In this document: piece after piece, positions 9,751 to 18,208 of the stretch | Numbering within the stretch: position 1 is the stretch's first letter | How the letters are laid out: each line of letters begins with the position of its first letter | Source: Micromonospora sp. NBC_00421 | GTDB taxonomy: Bacteria > Actinomycetota > Actinomycetes > Mycobacteriales > Micromonosporaceae | DNA length: 64,000 nt | Direction: 5' to 3' | Assembly: GCF_036017915.1 (NCBI RefSeq) | Contig: NZ_CP107929.1 | Location: 5,212,001 to 5,276,000 of the forward strand | Translations under genes and position numbers: made by a program | The notes under the pieces: generated by a model | Databases searched by the model: none | Seen by the model: the letters and a program-made list of their open reading frames with translations, nothing else | Told to the model about the DNA's origin: nothing

Positions 9751-9975
9751 ATGGGTGAGCCTGAGGTCCCGGGACCGCTCGTCGGTCCGGGCGAGATCAT
9801 TGACATGCTCGGCGTGAGCCGGTCGCGGTTCAGGCAGATCATCTTGCAGCCGTACTTCCCGCGCCCTTTCCAGATTTTGCAGGCCGGCGCGATCTGGCTG
9901 CGGTCGGACGTCGAGGCGTACATCCGGGACTACCGCCGTCCCAAGCCGCCAGCCGACGAGGACGAACAGGGCTGA
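9751..9975 (+). CDS. AlpA/MerR-like small helix-turn-helix protein (3 of 3)
   Basis: 74 aa. It contains EIIDMLGVSRSRFRQI, FPRPFQILQAGAIW and DVEAYIRDYRRP, matching the second copy over its whole length, including the VSRSRF recognition-helix core and the Pro/Asp/Glu-rich tail. It starts 8 nt after copy 2, so the three are very likely one transcript. DNA targets are unknown. Confidence 0.75.
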   Translation: MGEPEVPGPLVGPGEIIDMLGVSRSRFRQIILQPYFPRPFQILQAGAIWLRSDVEAYIRDYRRPKPPADEDEQG

Positions 9976-10058
9976 CTCGACCGGGGGCCACCACGAGACC
10001 GGCGGGCGCTGCCGGCACCGGGCGACCGGGGTCGGGCGGGGTCGGGGAGGATGTCGGG

Positions 10059-10715
10059 GTGACTGTGGATGCGGTGGTGTTCGACCTGGACGGCGTGATC
10101 GTGGACTCGGAGCCGGTCTGGGAGGAGGTGCGCCGGGCGTACGTGGCGGCGCGGGGCGGCACCTGGCAGCCCGACACCCAGCGGCGGCTGATGGGGATGA
10201 GCACCGGCGAGTGGGCCGAATACCTCAGCGGTGAGCTGGGCGTCGACCGGAGCGCCGCGCAGGTCGCCGTCGAGGTGGTCGAGGAGATGTCCCGGCGGTA
10301 CGCGGTGCGCGTACCGCTTATCGACGACGCCGACCTGGTGGTGCGCCGGTTGGCCGCGCGGTGGCCGCTGGGGTTGGCCAGTTCCTCGCCGACCCGGCTG
10401 ATCGCGGCGGCGCTGGCCGCCGCGGACCTCACCGCCGACTTCCGGGTGACCCTGTCGACCGAGCAGACCGCCCGGGGCAAGCCCGCACCCGACGTCTACC
10501 TGGCCGTCGCCGAACGGCTCGGGGTGGACCCGGCCCGGTGTGCCGCCGTGGAGGACTCCTCCAACGGGGTCCGCTCGGCCGCCGCCGCCGGGATGCGGGT
10601 GGTCGCGGTGCCGCACGGGTCGTACCCGCTGGACCCGGACGCGGCGGAGCTGGCCGCGGTGGTGCTCTCCTCGGTGCACGACCTCACCCCCGAGGTGGTG
10701 GACCGGCTCGGCTGA
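10059..10715 (+). CDS. HAD-superfamily phosphatase/phosphoglucomutase-like
   Basis: 218 aa from GTG. HAD motif I is VVFDLDGVIVDSEP (nucleophile Asp near 8), motif II is LASSSPT, the Lys motif is RGKPAPDVY and motif IV is VEDSSNGVRSA. The DGVIVDSE signature and the helical cap place it in the subclass IA group with beta-phosphoglucomutases and sugar-phosphate phosphatases. The exact substrate cannot be read from the sequence. It stands alone ahead of the formaldehyde dehydrogenase gene, 42 nt apart. Confidence 0.88.
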   Translation: MTVDAVVFDLDGVIVDSEPVWEEVRRAYVAARGGTWQPDTQRRLMGMSTGEWAEYLSGELGVDRSAAQVAVEVVEEMSRRYAVRVPLIDDADLVVRRLAARWPLGLASSSPTRLIAAALAAADLTADFRVTLSTEQTARGKPAPDVYLAVAERLGVDPARCAAVEDSSNGVRSAAAAGMRVVAVPHGSYPLDPDAAELAAVVLSSVHDLTPEVVDRLG

Positions 10716-10757
10716 AACCGCCTCCGCGACCCGGCCGGGCCGCCTAGCGTCGGGACC

Positions 10758-11894
10758 ATGAGAGCTGTGGTTTACCAGGGGCCGCACGAGGTGGCGGTCA
10801 ACGACGTCGAGGACCCGCGCATCGAGCACCCGGACGACGTGGTCGTGCAGATCACCACGACCGCGATCTGCGGATCCGACCTGCACATGTACGAGGGGCG
10901 CACGCTCGCCGAGCCGGGCATCGTCTTCGGCCACGAGAACATGGGCACGGTGGTCGAGGCCGGGACCGGGGTACGCGGGATCAAGGTCGGCGACCGGGTG
11001 TCGATGCCGTTCAACGTGGCGTGCGGGTTCTGCCGCAACTGCCGGGAGCAGAAGACCGGTTTCTGCCTCACCGTCAACCCCGGCTTCGCCGGTGGCGCGT
11101 ACGGCTACGTGGCGATGGGGCCGTACCGGGGTGGGCAGGCCGAATACCTGCGGGTGCCGTTCGCCGACTTCAACTGTCTGAAGCTGCCGCCCGGCACCGA
11201 GCACGAGAACGACTACGCGATGCTCGCCGACATCTTCCCCACCGGCTACCACGGGGTGGCGATGACCGGGCTGCGGCCGGGCGAGAACATCACCGTGATG
11301 GGTGGCGGGCCGGTCGGGCTGATGGCCGCGTACTCGGCGATCCTGATGGGTGCCGCCGAGGTGTTCCTGGTGGACAAGGTGCCGGACCGGCTGCGGCTGG
11401 CCGGGTCGATAGGCGCGACGCCCATCGACTTCTCGGCCGGGGATCCGGTGGCGCAGATCCTCGACCGGACCGACGGGGTGGGCACCGATCACGGGGTGGA
11501 CGCGGTCGGCTACCAGGCCACCGGGGCGGGCGGCGCGGAGCAGCCGGCGTCGGTGCTGAACAGCCTGGTCGAGGTGGTCCGGGCGACCGGCGCGCTCGGC
11601 GTGGTCGGCCTCTATCTGGCGAACGACCCGGGTGCGCCGGACGAGCACTCCGGCAAGGGCGAGCTGCTGTTCAAGGTGGGCAAGTTCTTCGAGAAGGGCC
11701 TGCGGATGGGGACCGGGCAGGCCAACGTGAAGACCTACAACGAGTACCTGCGGAACCTGATCATGGCGGGTCGGGCCACGCCGAGCTTCGTGGTGAGCAA
11801 GGAGTTGCCGCTGGACGCGGCACCGGACGCGTACCGGCGTTTCGACAGTCGCGAGGAGGGCTACTCGAAGGTGGTGCTCAAACCGGCGGCCTGA
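10758..11894 (+). CDS. fdhA: Zinc alcohol dehydrogenase, glutathione-independent formaldehyde dehydrogenase type
   Basis: 378 aa medium-chain dehydrogenase. Catalytic zinc ligands are recognisable at Cys38 (ICGSDLHMYEGR) and in GHENMG; the structural zinc site is CGFCRNCREQKTGFC. The Rossmann motif is VMGGGPVGLMAA. The insert GFAGGAYGYVAMGPYRGGQ and the C-terminal KELPLDAAPDAYRRF are typical of the FdhA/PFDH group that oxidises formaldehyde with bound NAD(H). It is followed after 10 nt by a second dehydrogenase of the same superfamily, and co-transcription is likely. Confidence 0.85.
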   Translation: MRAVVYQGPHEVAVNDVEDPRIEHPDDVVVQITTTAICGSDLHMYEGRTLAEPGIVFGHENMGTVVEAGTGVRGIKVGDRVSMPFNVACGFCRNCREQKTGFCLTVNPGFAGGAYGYVAMGPYRGGQAEYLRVPFADFNCLKLPPGTEHENDYAMLADIFPTGYHGVAMTGLRPGENITVMGGGPVGLMAAYSAILMGAAEVFLVDKVPDRLRLAGSIGATPIDFSAGDPVAQILDRTDGVGTDHGVDAVGYQATGAGGAEQPASVLNSLVEVVRATGALGVVGLYLANDPGAPDEHSGKGELLFKVGKFFEKGLRMGTGQANVKTYNEYLRNLIMAGRATPSFVVSKELPLDAAPDAYRRFDSREEGYSKVVLKPAA

Positions 11895-11904
11895 GGAGAC
11901 GGCG

Positions 11905-12918
11905 ATGAAGACGATCGTGTACGAGCGCACCGGCGACCCGTCGGTGCTGCAACTGGTCGACCGGCCGGCGCCCGAGCCGGGGCCGGGTGAGGTGCTGGTC
12001 CGGGTGGCGGTGGCCGGGGTGAACCCGACCGACTGGAAGGCGCGGCGGCAGTGGCCGTTGCCGGCCGGCTGGCAGACCCCGGGGCAGGACGGCGCGGGGG
12101 TGGTGGAGGCGGTCGGCGCGGGGGTCGACCAGGCGCTGACAGGTGAGCGGGTGTGGATCTGGGAGGCGGCCTGGCAGCGCCCCTGGGGCACCGCCGCCGA
12201 GTACACGGTGGCGCCGGTCCGGCAGGTGGTGCCGCTCGGGGACGCCTCGTTCGACCTCGGCGCCTGCCTGGGCATTCCGTTCCTCACCGCGCACCGCTGC
12301 CTGACCGCCGGGGAGTACATGCCGGACACGCTGCACGCCGGGGCGCTGAGCGATCACGTGGTGCTGGTGCAGGGCGGAGCGGGCGCGGTCGGCAACGCGG
12401 CGATCCAGTTGGCCCGCTGGGGCGACGCCTGTGTCATCGCGACGGTGAGCAGCCCGGAGAAGGCCCAGCTCGCGGCGGCGGCCGGGGCGTCCTTCGTGAT
12501 CGACTACCGGGAACAGGACGTGGTCGAGGAGGTCCGCAAGATCGCACCCGACGGGGTGCACACGATCGTCGAGGTCTCCGCCGCCCGCAACGCGGCAGCC
12601 GACGTACACCTGCTGCGTCCCGGCGGGGCGGTCTGCGTCTACGCCGACGACGGCGGCGACGAGCTGACCCTGCCGATCCGGCCGCTGATGGCGCCGAACG
12701 CCCGCTGGCAGTTCGTGCTTGTCTACACGGAGCCCAAGGCGGCCAAGGCGCAGGCGGTGACCGACGTGGCGGCGGCGGTCGCCCAGGGGGCGGTACGGGT
12801 GGGCGAGAAGGCCGGCCTGCCGCTGCACCGCTATCCGCTGGCGCAGACCACCGCCGCCCACCAGGCAGTGGAGGACTCGGTGGTGGGGAAGGTCCTGATC
12901 GACACCGCCGGGCAGTAG
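11905..12918 (+). CDS. NADPH:quinone reductase-like medium-chain dehydrogenase
   Basis: 337 aa with a GGAGACGGCG ribosome site. The N-terminal GroES-like domain has VAVAGVNPTDWKAR and GQDGAGVVEAVG; the cofactor domain has VQGGAGAVGNAAIQLA and a basic patch suiting NADPH. No zinc ligands are seen, as expected for the zeta-crystallin/quinone oxidoreductase branch. It is probably co-transcribed with the upstream formaldehyde dehydrogenase, and a strong stem-loop lies about 80 nt downstream. Confidence 0.85.
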   Translation: MKTIVYERTGDPSVLQLVDRPAPEPGPGEVLVRVAVAGVNPTDWKARRQWPLPAGWQTPGQDGAGVVEAVGAGVDQALTGERVWIWEAAWQRPWGTAAEYTVAPVRQVVPLGDASFDLGACLGIPFLTAHRCLTAGEYMPDTLHAGALSDHVVLVQGGAGAVGNAAIQLARWGDACVIATVSSPEKAQLAAAAGASFVIDYREQDVVEEVRKIAPDGVHTIVEVSAARNAAADVHLLRPGGAVCVYADDGGDELTLPIRPLMAPNARWQFVLVYTEPKAAKAQAVTDVAAAVAQGAVRVGEKAGLPLHRYPLAQTTAAHQAVEDSVVGKVLIDTAGQ

Positions 12919-12998
12919 TTCCGAGGACATTTCGCAATCAGCCGGACAGAGGCGAGCAAGTTTCGCAACAATGACATTGCGGGTCGCCCGCATGGAAA

Positions 12999-13035
12999 GG
13001 GCGGCCCCGGCGCGGTGCGAACGCCGGGGCCGCCC
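12999..13035. terminator. Bidirectional terminator-like stem-loop
   Basis: Perfect 14-bp arms (12999-13012 and 13022-13035) with a 9-nt loop lie between the convergent quinone reductase and acyl-CoA ligase genes. There is no long T-run, as is usual for actinomycete terminators. Confidence 0.8.
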
Positions 13036-13097
13036 CTGGGGAGGGATGTTTCAGGAGTGACGTCCCTACCCCATCGGCGACGGGTCGCCGAAAAGTG

Positions 13098-14747
13098 TTA
13101 CGGCCCCGCCAGCTCCCGCACCTCCAGGTCACCGGCGGCGTACCGCGAACGCACCACCTTCTTGTCGAACTTGCCGACGCTGGTCTTGGGCACCGCGTCG
13201 ATGACCGCCCAACGCTCCGGCACCTGCCAGTGCGCCACCGCGCCGGCGAGGAACGCGCGCAGCTGCTCCACCCCTGTCGACGCACCCTCGCGGACCACCA
13301 CGGTGGCGAGCGGACGCTCACCCCAGCGCTGGTCCGGCACCCCCACCACACAGGCCTCCTGCACGTCCGGGTGGGCCATCAACGCGTTCTCCAGCTCCAC
13401 CGAGGAGATCCACTCCCCACCCGACTTGATCACGTCCTTGGCCCGGTCGGTGAGGGAGAGGAAGCCGTCCGGCGAGAGCATGCCGACATCCCCGGTGCGC
13501 AGCCAGCCGTCGTGGAACTTCTCCGGGTCGGGGGCGTCCTCGCCGACGTACCGGGCGGTCACCCACGGGCCGCGCACCTCCAGCTCGCCCACGGACGTCC
13601 CGTCGGCGGGCAGCGGTTCGCCCAGCGGGCCGACGATCCGGGCCGCCACCCCGGCCGGAATCCGGCCCTGGGTGTAGCGGTACCGCCAGGCCTCGTCGCC
13701 TGTCGCGCCGGCCGGGGCCCGGGACACCGAACCCAGCGGGGACATCTCGGTCATCCCCCAGGCGTGGATCACCTCGATGCCGTGCCGCTCGGCGAACGCG
13801 TGCATCAGCGCGGGCGGGCAGGCCGAACCGCCGACGATCACCTCCTTGAGCGAGGAGGTGTCGACGTCGTTGGCATCCAGGTGGGCCAGCAGGTCGGTCC
13901 AGATGGTCGGCACCGCACCGGCCAGGGTGGGCCGCTCGGCGGCGATCATCTCGGCGATCGGCGCGGCCTGGAGGAACCGGTCCGGCATGATCAGCGACGC
14001 GCCGGAGAGGAACGCCGCGTACGGCAGCCCCCAGGACATCGCGTGGAACATCGGCACGATGGCCAGCTCCCGGTCGCCCGGCCCGAGCCCGAACCCCTCC
14101 GGCAGGCACACCTGCAACGAGTGCAGATAGATCGACCGGTGCGAGTAGGCGACGCCCTTGGGGTTGCCGGTGGTGCCGGAGGTGTAGCAGAGCGCGGCGG
14201 CGTCCCGCTCGTCCAGCTCCGGCCAGTCGAAGTGCTCGGGGCGGCCGGCCAGCAGGGCGTCCCAGTGGTGGAAGGTGACCCGGTCACCGGCGACCGCCCG
14301 CAGCGGCGCGGGGTCACCCCCGCCGACCACCACCACGTGCCGCACGGTGGTCAGCTCGCCGAGCACCCGGGCCAGCAGCGGGATCAGCGTCGAGTCGACG
14401 AGCACCACCCGGTCCTGCGCGTGGTTGGCGATGTAGGCGACCTGGTCGGGAAAGAGCCGCAGGTTGAGCGTGTGCAGCACCGCCCCCATGCTCGGCACCG
14501 CGAAGTACGCCACCAGGTGCTCGTTGTTGTTCCACATGAAGGTGGCGACCCGCTCGTCGCCGGACACCCCGCACTCGTCGCGCAGCGCGTGGGCCAGCCG
14601 GGCCGCCGCCCGCCCCACCTCGGCGTACGACATCCGGCGCGGCTCGGCCCCGGTCCAGGTGACCACCTCGGCCGCGCCGTGCACCGTCGCACCGTGTTCG
14701 AGGATCCGGGAGACCTGGAGCGGGGCGTCCATCATCGTGCTGCGCAT
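13098..14747 (-). CDS. Fatty-acyl-CoA synthetase (AMP-binding)
   Basis: 549 aa from the ATG at 14747; a longer reading to 14804 has no ribosome site and would run into the divergent promoter. Motifs: CYTSGTTGNPKGV (P-loop), HAWGMTEMSP, GWLRTGDVG, DRAKDVIKSGGEW and the catalytic Lys in VGKFDKK. It should activate medium- or long-chain acids to acyl-CoA through an acyl-adenylate, feeding beta-oxidation or lipid synthesis. It is transcribed alone and divergently from the Nudix gene, 84 nt apart. Confidence 0.9.
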   Translation of the reverse strand: MRSTMMDAPLQVSRILEHGATVHGAAEVVTWTGAEPRRMSYAEVGRAAARLAHALRDECGVSGDERVATFMWNNNEHLVAYFAVPSMGAVLHTLNLRLFPDQVAYIANHAQDRVVLVDSTLIPLLARVLGELTTVRHVVVVGGGDPAPLRAVAGDRVTFHHWDALLAGRPEHFDWPELDERDAAALCYTSGTTGNPKGVAYSHRSIYLHSLQVCLPEGFGLGPGDRELAIVPMFHAMSWGLPYAAFLSGASLIMPDRFLQAAPIAEMIAAERPTLAGAVPTIWTDLLAHLDANDVDTSSLKEVIVGGSACPPALMHAFAERHGIEVIHAWGMTEMSPLGSVSRAPAGATGDEAWRYRYTQGRIPAGVAARIVGPLGEPLPADGTSVGELEVRGPWVTARYVGEDAPDPEKFHDGWLRTGDVGMLSPDGFLSLTDRAKDVIKSGGEWISSVELENALMAHPDVQEACVVGVPDQRWGERPLATVVVREGASTGVEQLRAFLAGAVAHWQVPERWAVIDAVPKTSVGKFDKKVVRSRYAAGDLEVRELAGP

Positions 14748-14831
14748 GGGTGACAAGCTAGTGTCGCCGGTCACACGTTGGGAACCCCCGGAACGCCGGA
14801 ACACCCCGGGGATGCTGCGTAGATTGTCCGG

Positions 14832-15323
14832 GTGAGTATCTCCTGGGCCGACTCGTACGTGGGACAGCTACGCGCCCTGGCCGGCGACCGCACACTGATG
14901 TTCGTCGGTGCCCGTGCCGTGGTACGCGACAACGCCGGCCGGGTGCTGCTGATCCGCCGCTCGGACAACGGCCAGTGGGCGCTGCCGGCGGGCGCGATGG
15001 AACTCGGCGAGTCGATAGCCGACTGCGCGGTCCGCGAGGTCCGCGAGGAGACCGGGCTACGCGCCCTGCGGGTCAGCGCCTTCGCCCTCTACACCGGCCC
15101 GGACCGCACCCACACCAACATGTACGGCCACACCTACCAGATCTTCACCACCGCGTTCCGGGTCGACGACTGGGACGGCGAACTCACCCGCGTCACCGAC
15201 GAGACCACCGACGCCGCCTTCCTGCACCCGCACGAGTTCCCCGCCCCGCTCTCCCTCTCGGTCCCGGAAACCCTCGCCGACCTCTCCGTCTTCGACCAGA
15301 CCAACCGCCTAATCCTCAAATAA
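14832..15323 (+). CDS. Nudix hydrolase
   Basis: 163 aa from GTG. The Nudix box is complete: GAMELGESIADCAVREVREE followed by TGL, with the REVREE metal-binding glutamates. Such enzymes hydrolyse nucleoside diphosphates linked to another group; the substrate cannot be read from the box. It is divergent from the acyl-CoA ligase and followed by a repeat-rich convergent intergenic region. Confidence 0.9.
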   Translation: MSISWADSYVGQLRALAGDRTLMFVGARAVVRDNAGRVLLIRRSDNGQWALPAGAMELGESIADCAVREVREETGLRALRVSAFALYTGPDRTHTNMYGHTYQIFTTAFRVDDWDGELTRVTDETTDAAFLHPHEFPAPLSLSVPETLADLSVFDQTNRLILK

Positions 15324-15411
15324 CCCACCCCCACCCCACCAGCCCACCACCCGCCGCCCCACCCACCGCCCGCCCCACCGCCCGTCCCACCGCCCCACCC
15401 GCCGCCCGCCG

Positions 15412-15487
15412 CCCGCCCCGGTGATCAAGAGGTTTGCGTCACCGGGCACGCGATTTCTGACCTAAACCTCTTGATCACCGGGGCGGG
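15412..15487. repeat. Dispersed palindromic element, copy 1
   Basis: Perfect 24-bp inverted arms at 15412-15435 and 15464-15487 flank a 28-nt centre. The inner arm reads GTGATCAAGAGGTTT. A related copy lies at 36473-36532 with the same order of arm, GCGTCA centre and TGACCT...CCTCTTG. It sits between the convergent Nudix and MFS genes and could act as a terminator, but recurrence at a second gene end suggests a genome-wide repeat family. The bases 15324-15411 before it are a pyrimidine-rich CCCACC/CCGCCC tract. Confidence 0.8.
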
Positions 15488-15590
15488 ACGGGGCAGGGCG
15501 GGGCAGGGCGAGGCGGGGCGGGGCGGGGCGGGGCGAGGCGGGGCAGGGCGGGGCAGGGCGGGGCGGGGCAGGGCGGCAGAGGGTTGGGGT
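15488..15590 (+). repeat. G-rich GGGGC(A/G)GGGC simple repeat
   Basis: About 100 bp of reiterated GGGGCGGGGC and GGGGCAGGGC units with many closely spaced G3-4 runs on the plus strand. It could form G-quadruplexes and is prone to slippage. It ends just before the stop codon of the MFS gene. Confidence 0.8.
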
Positions 15591-15597
15591 GGTTGGG

Positions 15598-17271
15598 TCA
15601 GAGCATGGTTTGGGATTTGGCGTTGAGGTCGGCGGCGGCTTCTTCCTTGGACTCCTTGGTCAGGGGCTTGCCGCCGGGGGCGGGGGCCTTGCCGCCGAGC
15701 GGGTCGGCGCCGCCGGCGGCGCCCTGCGGGCCGGCGCCCCGGAGCTGGTCGTTCGGCAGGGCCAGGGTGACCAGCACGGCGACCAGGGCGACCAGGCCGG
15801 TGGTCAGGAAGACCAGGTGCAGCGACTCGACGAAGGACGCCTGGATGGCCGCCCGGACCGGGCCGGGCAGGGCCAGGATCGTCGCCGGGTCGTTGATCGA
15901 GATGTTAGTGCCGCTGCCCGCCACCGCCGCCCGCTGCTCGGCCGGGAGTTGGGCGATCGCGCCGGGCAGCCGGTCGGCGAGCCCGCTGGCGAGCCGCGAG
16001 GAGAGCACCGCGCCCAGGATGGCCACCCCGAACGAGCCACCCAGCGACCGGAAGAACGTCGCCGAGGAGGTCGCCGCGCCCAGGTTCCGGACGTCCACCG
16101 CGTTCTGCACGCCGAGGATCAGCGACTGCATGCACAGGCCCAGCCCGACGCCGATCACCACCATGTAGCCGAACGCCGCCCAGAGCGAGCTGTCCACCTG
16201 GAGCCGGGTGAACAGCAGCATGCCGACGACCAGCACCACCGAACCGGCCACCGGGAACCACTTGTACCGGCCGATCCGGCTCATCGCCCGGCCGGTGACG
16301 ATCGAGGTGACGATGATGCCGGCCATCATCGGCAGCATCAGCAGGCCGCTGCGGGTGGGCGAGGCGCCCTTGACGATCTGCAGGTAGAGCGGGATGAAGA
16401 TGATCGACCCGAACATCACCAGACCGAGTACGAAGCCGGCCGCGTTGGCCAGGGCGAACGTGGCCGACCGGAACAGCCCCAACGGCAGGATCGGCTCGGC
16501 GACCCGGGCCTCCTGGAACAGGAACGCCACCCCGAGCACCGCGCCGGCCACGAACAGCCCGATGATCGTCGCGGAGCCCCAGGGGTAGGAGTTGCCGCCC
16601 CAGCTCAGCGCCAGCAGCAGCGCGCTCACCCCGGCTACCAGCAGCCCGGCACCCAGCCAATCGACTGTGTGGTCCCGCCGCTCGAACGGGATCAACCGCA
16701 GCACGTGGTAACAGACCACGATCGCCAGGATCGCCAGCGGCACGTTCAGATAGAAGATCCACCGCCAGTTGGTCTCGGCGAAGTAGCCACCGACCAGCGG
16801 CCCGGCCACCGAGGAGACCCCGAAGACCGCGCCGAACAACCCCTGGTAACGGCCGCGTTCCCGGGGCGAGACCACGTCCGAGATGATGGTGAACGCCAGC
16901 GTCATCAGGCCGCCCGCGCCGATGCCCTGCACCCCCCGGGTGACGATCAGCTGGGTCATGTCCTGCGACAACCCGGCCAGCAGCGAGCCGAGCAGGAACG
17001 TGCCGATCGAGAAGAGGAAGACCGGCCGGCGGCCGTACAGGTCGGCCATCTTGCCGTACAGCGGGGTGGAGGCGGTGGAGGCGAGCAGGTAGGCGGTGAC
17101 CACCCACGAGTAGTGGTCGATCCCGCCCAGCTCGCCGACGATGGTGGGCAACGCCGTACCCACGATGGTCTGGTCCAACGCGGCCAGCAGCATGCCGGTC
17201 ATCAGGCCGAACATCAACAGGCGCAGCTGGCGGGCCCGGAGCACCGGGCGGCCGTGGGTCTGGGCGGTCAT
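15598..17271 (-). CDS. DHA2-family MFS drug exporter (EmrB/QacA type)
   Basis: 557 aa with about 14 hydrophobic helices. Family motifs: LDQTIVGTALPTI in helix 1, GKMADLYGRRPVF in the loop after helix 2, VQGIGAGGL and GPLVGGYFAETNWRWIFYLN. This is the proton-driven 14-helix multidrug efflux group. A hydrophilic region around QLPAEQRAAVAGSG and a C-terminal Gly/Pro/Ala-rich tail of about 60 residues extend beyond the core. It is the only gene of its unit, and no adjacent regulator is present. Confidence 0.9.
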   Translation of the reverse strand: MTAQTHGRPVLRARQLRLLMFGLMTGMLLAALDQTIVGTALPTIVGELGGIDHYSWVVTAYLLASTASTPLYGKMADLYGRRPVFLFSIGTFLLGSLLAGLSQDMTQLIVTRGVQGIGAGGLMTLAFTIISDVVSPRERGRYQGLFGAVFGVSSVAGPLVGGYFAETNWRWIFYLNVPLAILAIVVCYHVLRLIPFERRDHTVDWLGAGLLVAGVSALLLALSWGGNSYPWGSATIIGLFVAGAVLGVAFLFQEARVAEPILPLGLFRSATFALANAAGFVLGLVMFGSIIFIPLYLQIVKGASPTRSGLLMLPMMAGIIVTSIVTGRAMSRIGRYKWFPVAGSVVLVVGMLLFTRLQVDSSLWAAFGYMVVIGVGLGLCMQSLILGVQNAVDVRNLGAATSSATFFRSLGGSFGVAILGAVLSSRLASGLADRLPGAIAQLPAEQRAAVAGSGTNISINDPATILALPGPVRAAIQASFVESLHLVFLTTGLVALVAVLVTLALPNDQLRGAGPQGAAGGADPLGGKAPAPGGKPLTKESKEEAAADLNAKSQTML

Positions 17272-17370
17272 CCCGCCTTCTTTCCCGGTTCTCCCCGAAC
17301 ATGCCTGCCCGCCGGGAAAAACCGCGAGCGGTTCCGTCCCGGGGCGCGATGATCAGGCAGGTCGCGTCGC

Positions 17371-17406
17371 GTCGGCACCCACCGGGGGACCCCGGTGGGT
17401 GCCGAC
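17371..17406 (-). terminator. Terminator stem-loop after DJ-1/PfpI gene
   Basis: Perfect 16-bp arms (17371-17386, 17391-17406) with a 4-nt loop lie 13 nt past the stop of the PfpI-like gene and 100 bp before the MFS start. Confidence 0.85.
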
Positions 17407-17419
17407 ACCCGCCGGGGGA

Positions 17420-17968
17420 TCAGGCGCCGGCGGCGAACCGGTCGACGATCGCCGCGCAGAAGGCCGGAAGGTCGTCGGGGTTGCGGCTGCTGACCAGGCC
17501 GCCGTCGGTCACCACCTGCTCGTCCACCCAGGTCGCGCCGGCGTTGGTGAGGTCGGTACGCAGGCTCGGCCAGCTCGTGATCCGGCGACCGGACACCACG
17601 CCCGCCTCGATCAACGTCCACGGCCCGTGGCAGATCACCCCGACCGGCTTGCCGGCCGCGAAGAACGCCTTGACGAACCGGACCGCGTCCGGGTCGGTGC
17701 GCAGGAAGTCCGGGTTGGCCACTCCGCCGGGCAGCACCAGCGCGTCGTAGCCGTCGGCGTCCGCGTCGGCCGCCGTCACGTCCACGTCGTACGTCTTGCT
17801 CTGGTCAAGGTGGTTGAACGCCTGGATGCTGCCGGGCTTGAGCGACACCAGTTCGGCGGTCGCCCCGGCGTTCTCGACCGCCTCGCGCGGCTGGACGTAC
17901 TCGACCTCCTCCACCCCGTCGGAGGCGAGGAAGGCGATCCGCTTGCCCTGCAATGTGTTCGTTGCCAT
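17420..17968 (-). CDS. DJ-1/PfpI-family protein
   Basis: 182 aa from ATG 17968, which follows GAGAGGAG; longer readings lack a ribosome site. The core has FLASDGVEEVEY (acidic residue of the triad), LVLPGGVANPD and the nucleophile elbow VICHGPWTLIEAG with the reactive Cys followed by His. Related stress proteins (YhbO, general stress protein 18) act as deglycases, chaperones or glyoxalases; which applies here is unknown. It diverges from hldE across a 240-bp GC-rich spacer containing CCGCCCC and GACCCGGCCC repeats. Confidence 0.88.
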   Translation of the reverse strand: MATNTLQGKRIAFLASDGVEEVEYVQPREAVENAGATAELVSLKPGSIQAFNHLDQSKTYDVDVTAADADADGYDALVLPGGVANPDFLRTDPDAVRFVKAFFAAGKPVGVICHGPWTLIEAGVVSGRRITSWPSLRTDLTNAGATWVDEQVVTDGGLVSSRNPDDLPAFCAAIVDRFAAGA

Positions 17969-18208
17969 GTCGATTTCTCCTCTCCGGTTACCTCTGGTCG
18001 GTTCCCGGGGCCGATGGCCCGAAACGTGACGCCCCTCGCCCGGTCGCCGAGCGGGCAGGCCACCCGCGCCACCCACGCCACCGCCCCACCGCCCCACCGC
18101 CCCGCCGCCCCGCCGCCCCCGACCCGACCCGGCCCGGCCCGCCCCCGACCCGGCCCGGCCCGCCTGCGAGCAGGTTTGAGCAGGTCAGGCCGGGGGACGC
18201 CGGTGGGC

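Noticed and set aside
15589..17352. Long plus-strand open frame opposite the MFS gene
   Set aside because: The minus strand encodes a complete 14-helix exporter; the plus-strand product is Gly/Arg/His-rich without domain features.
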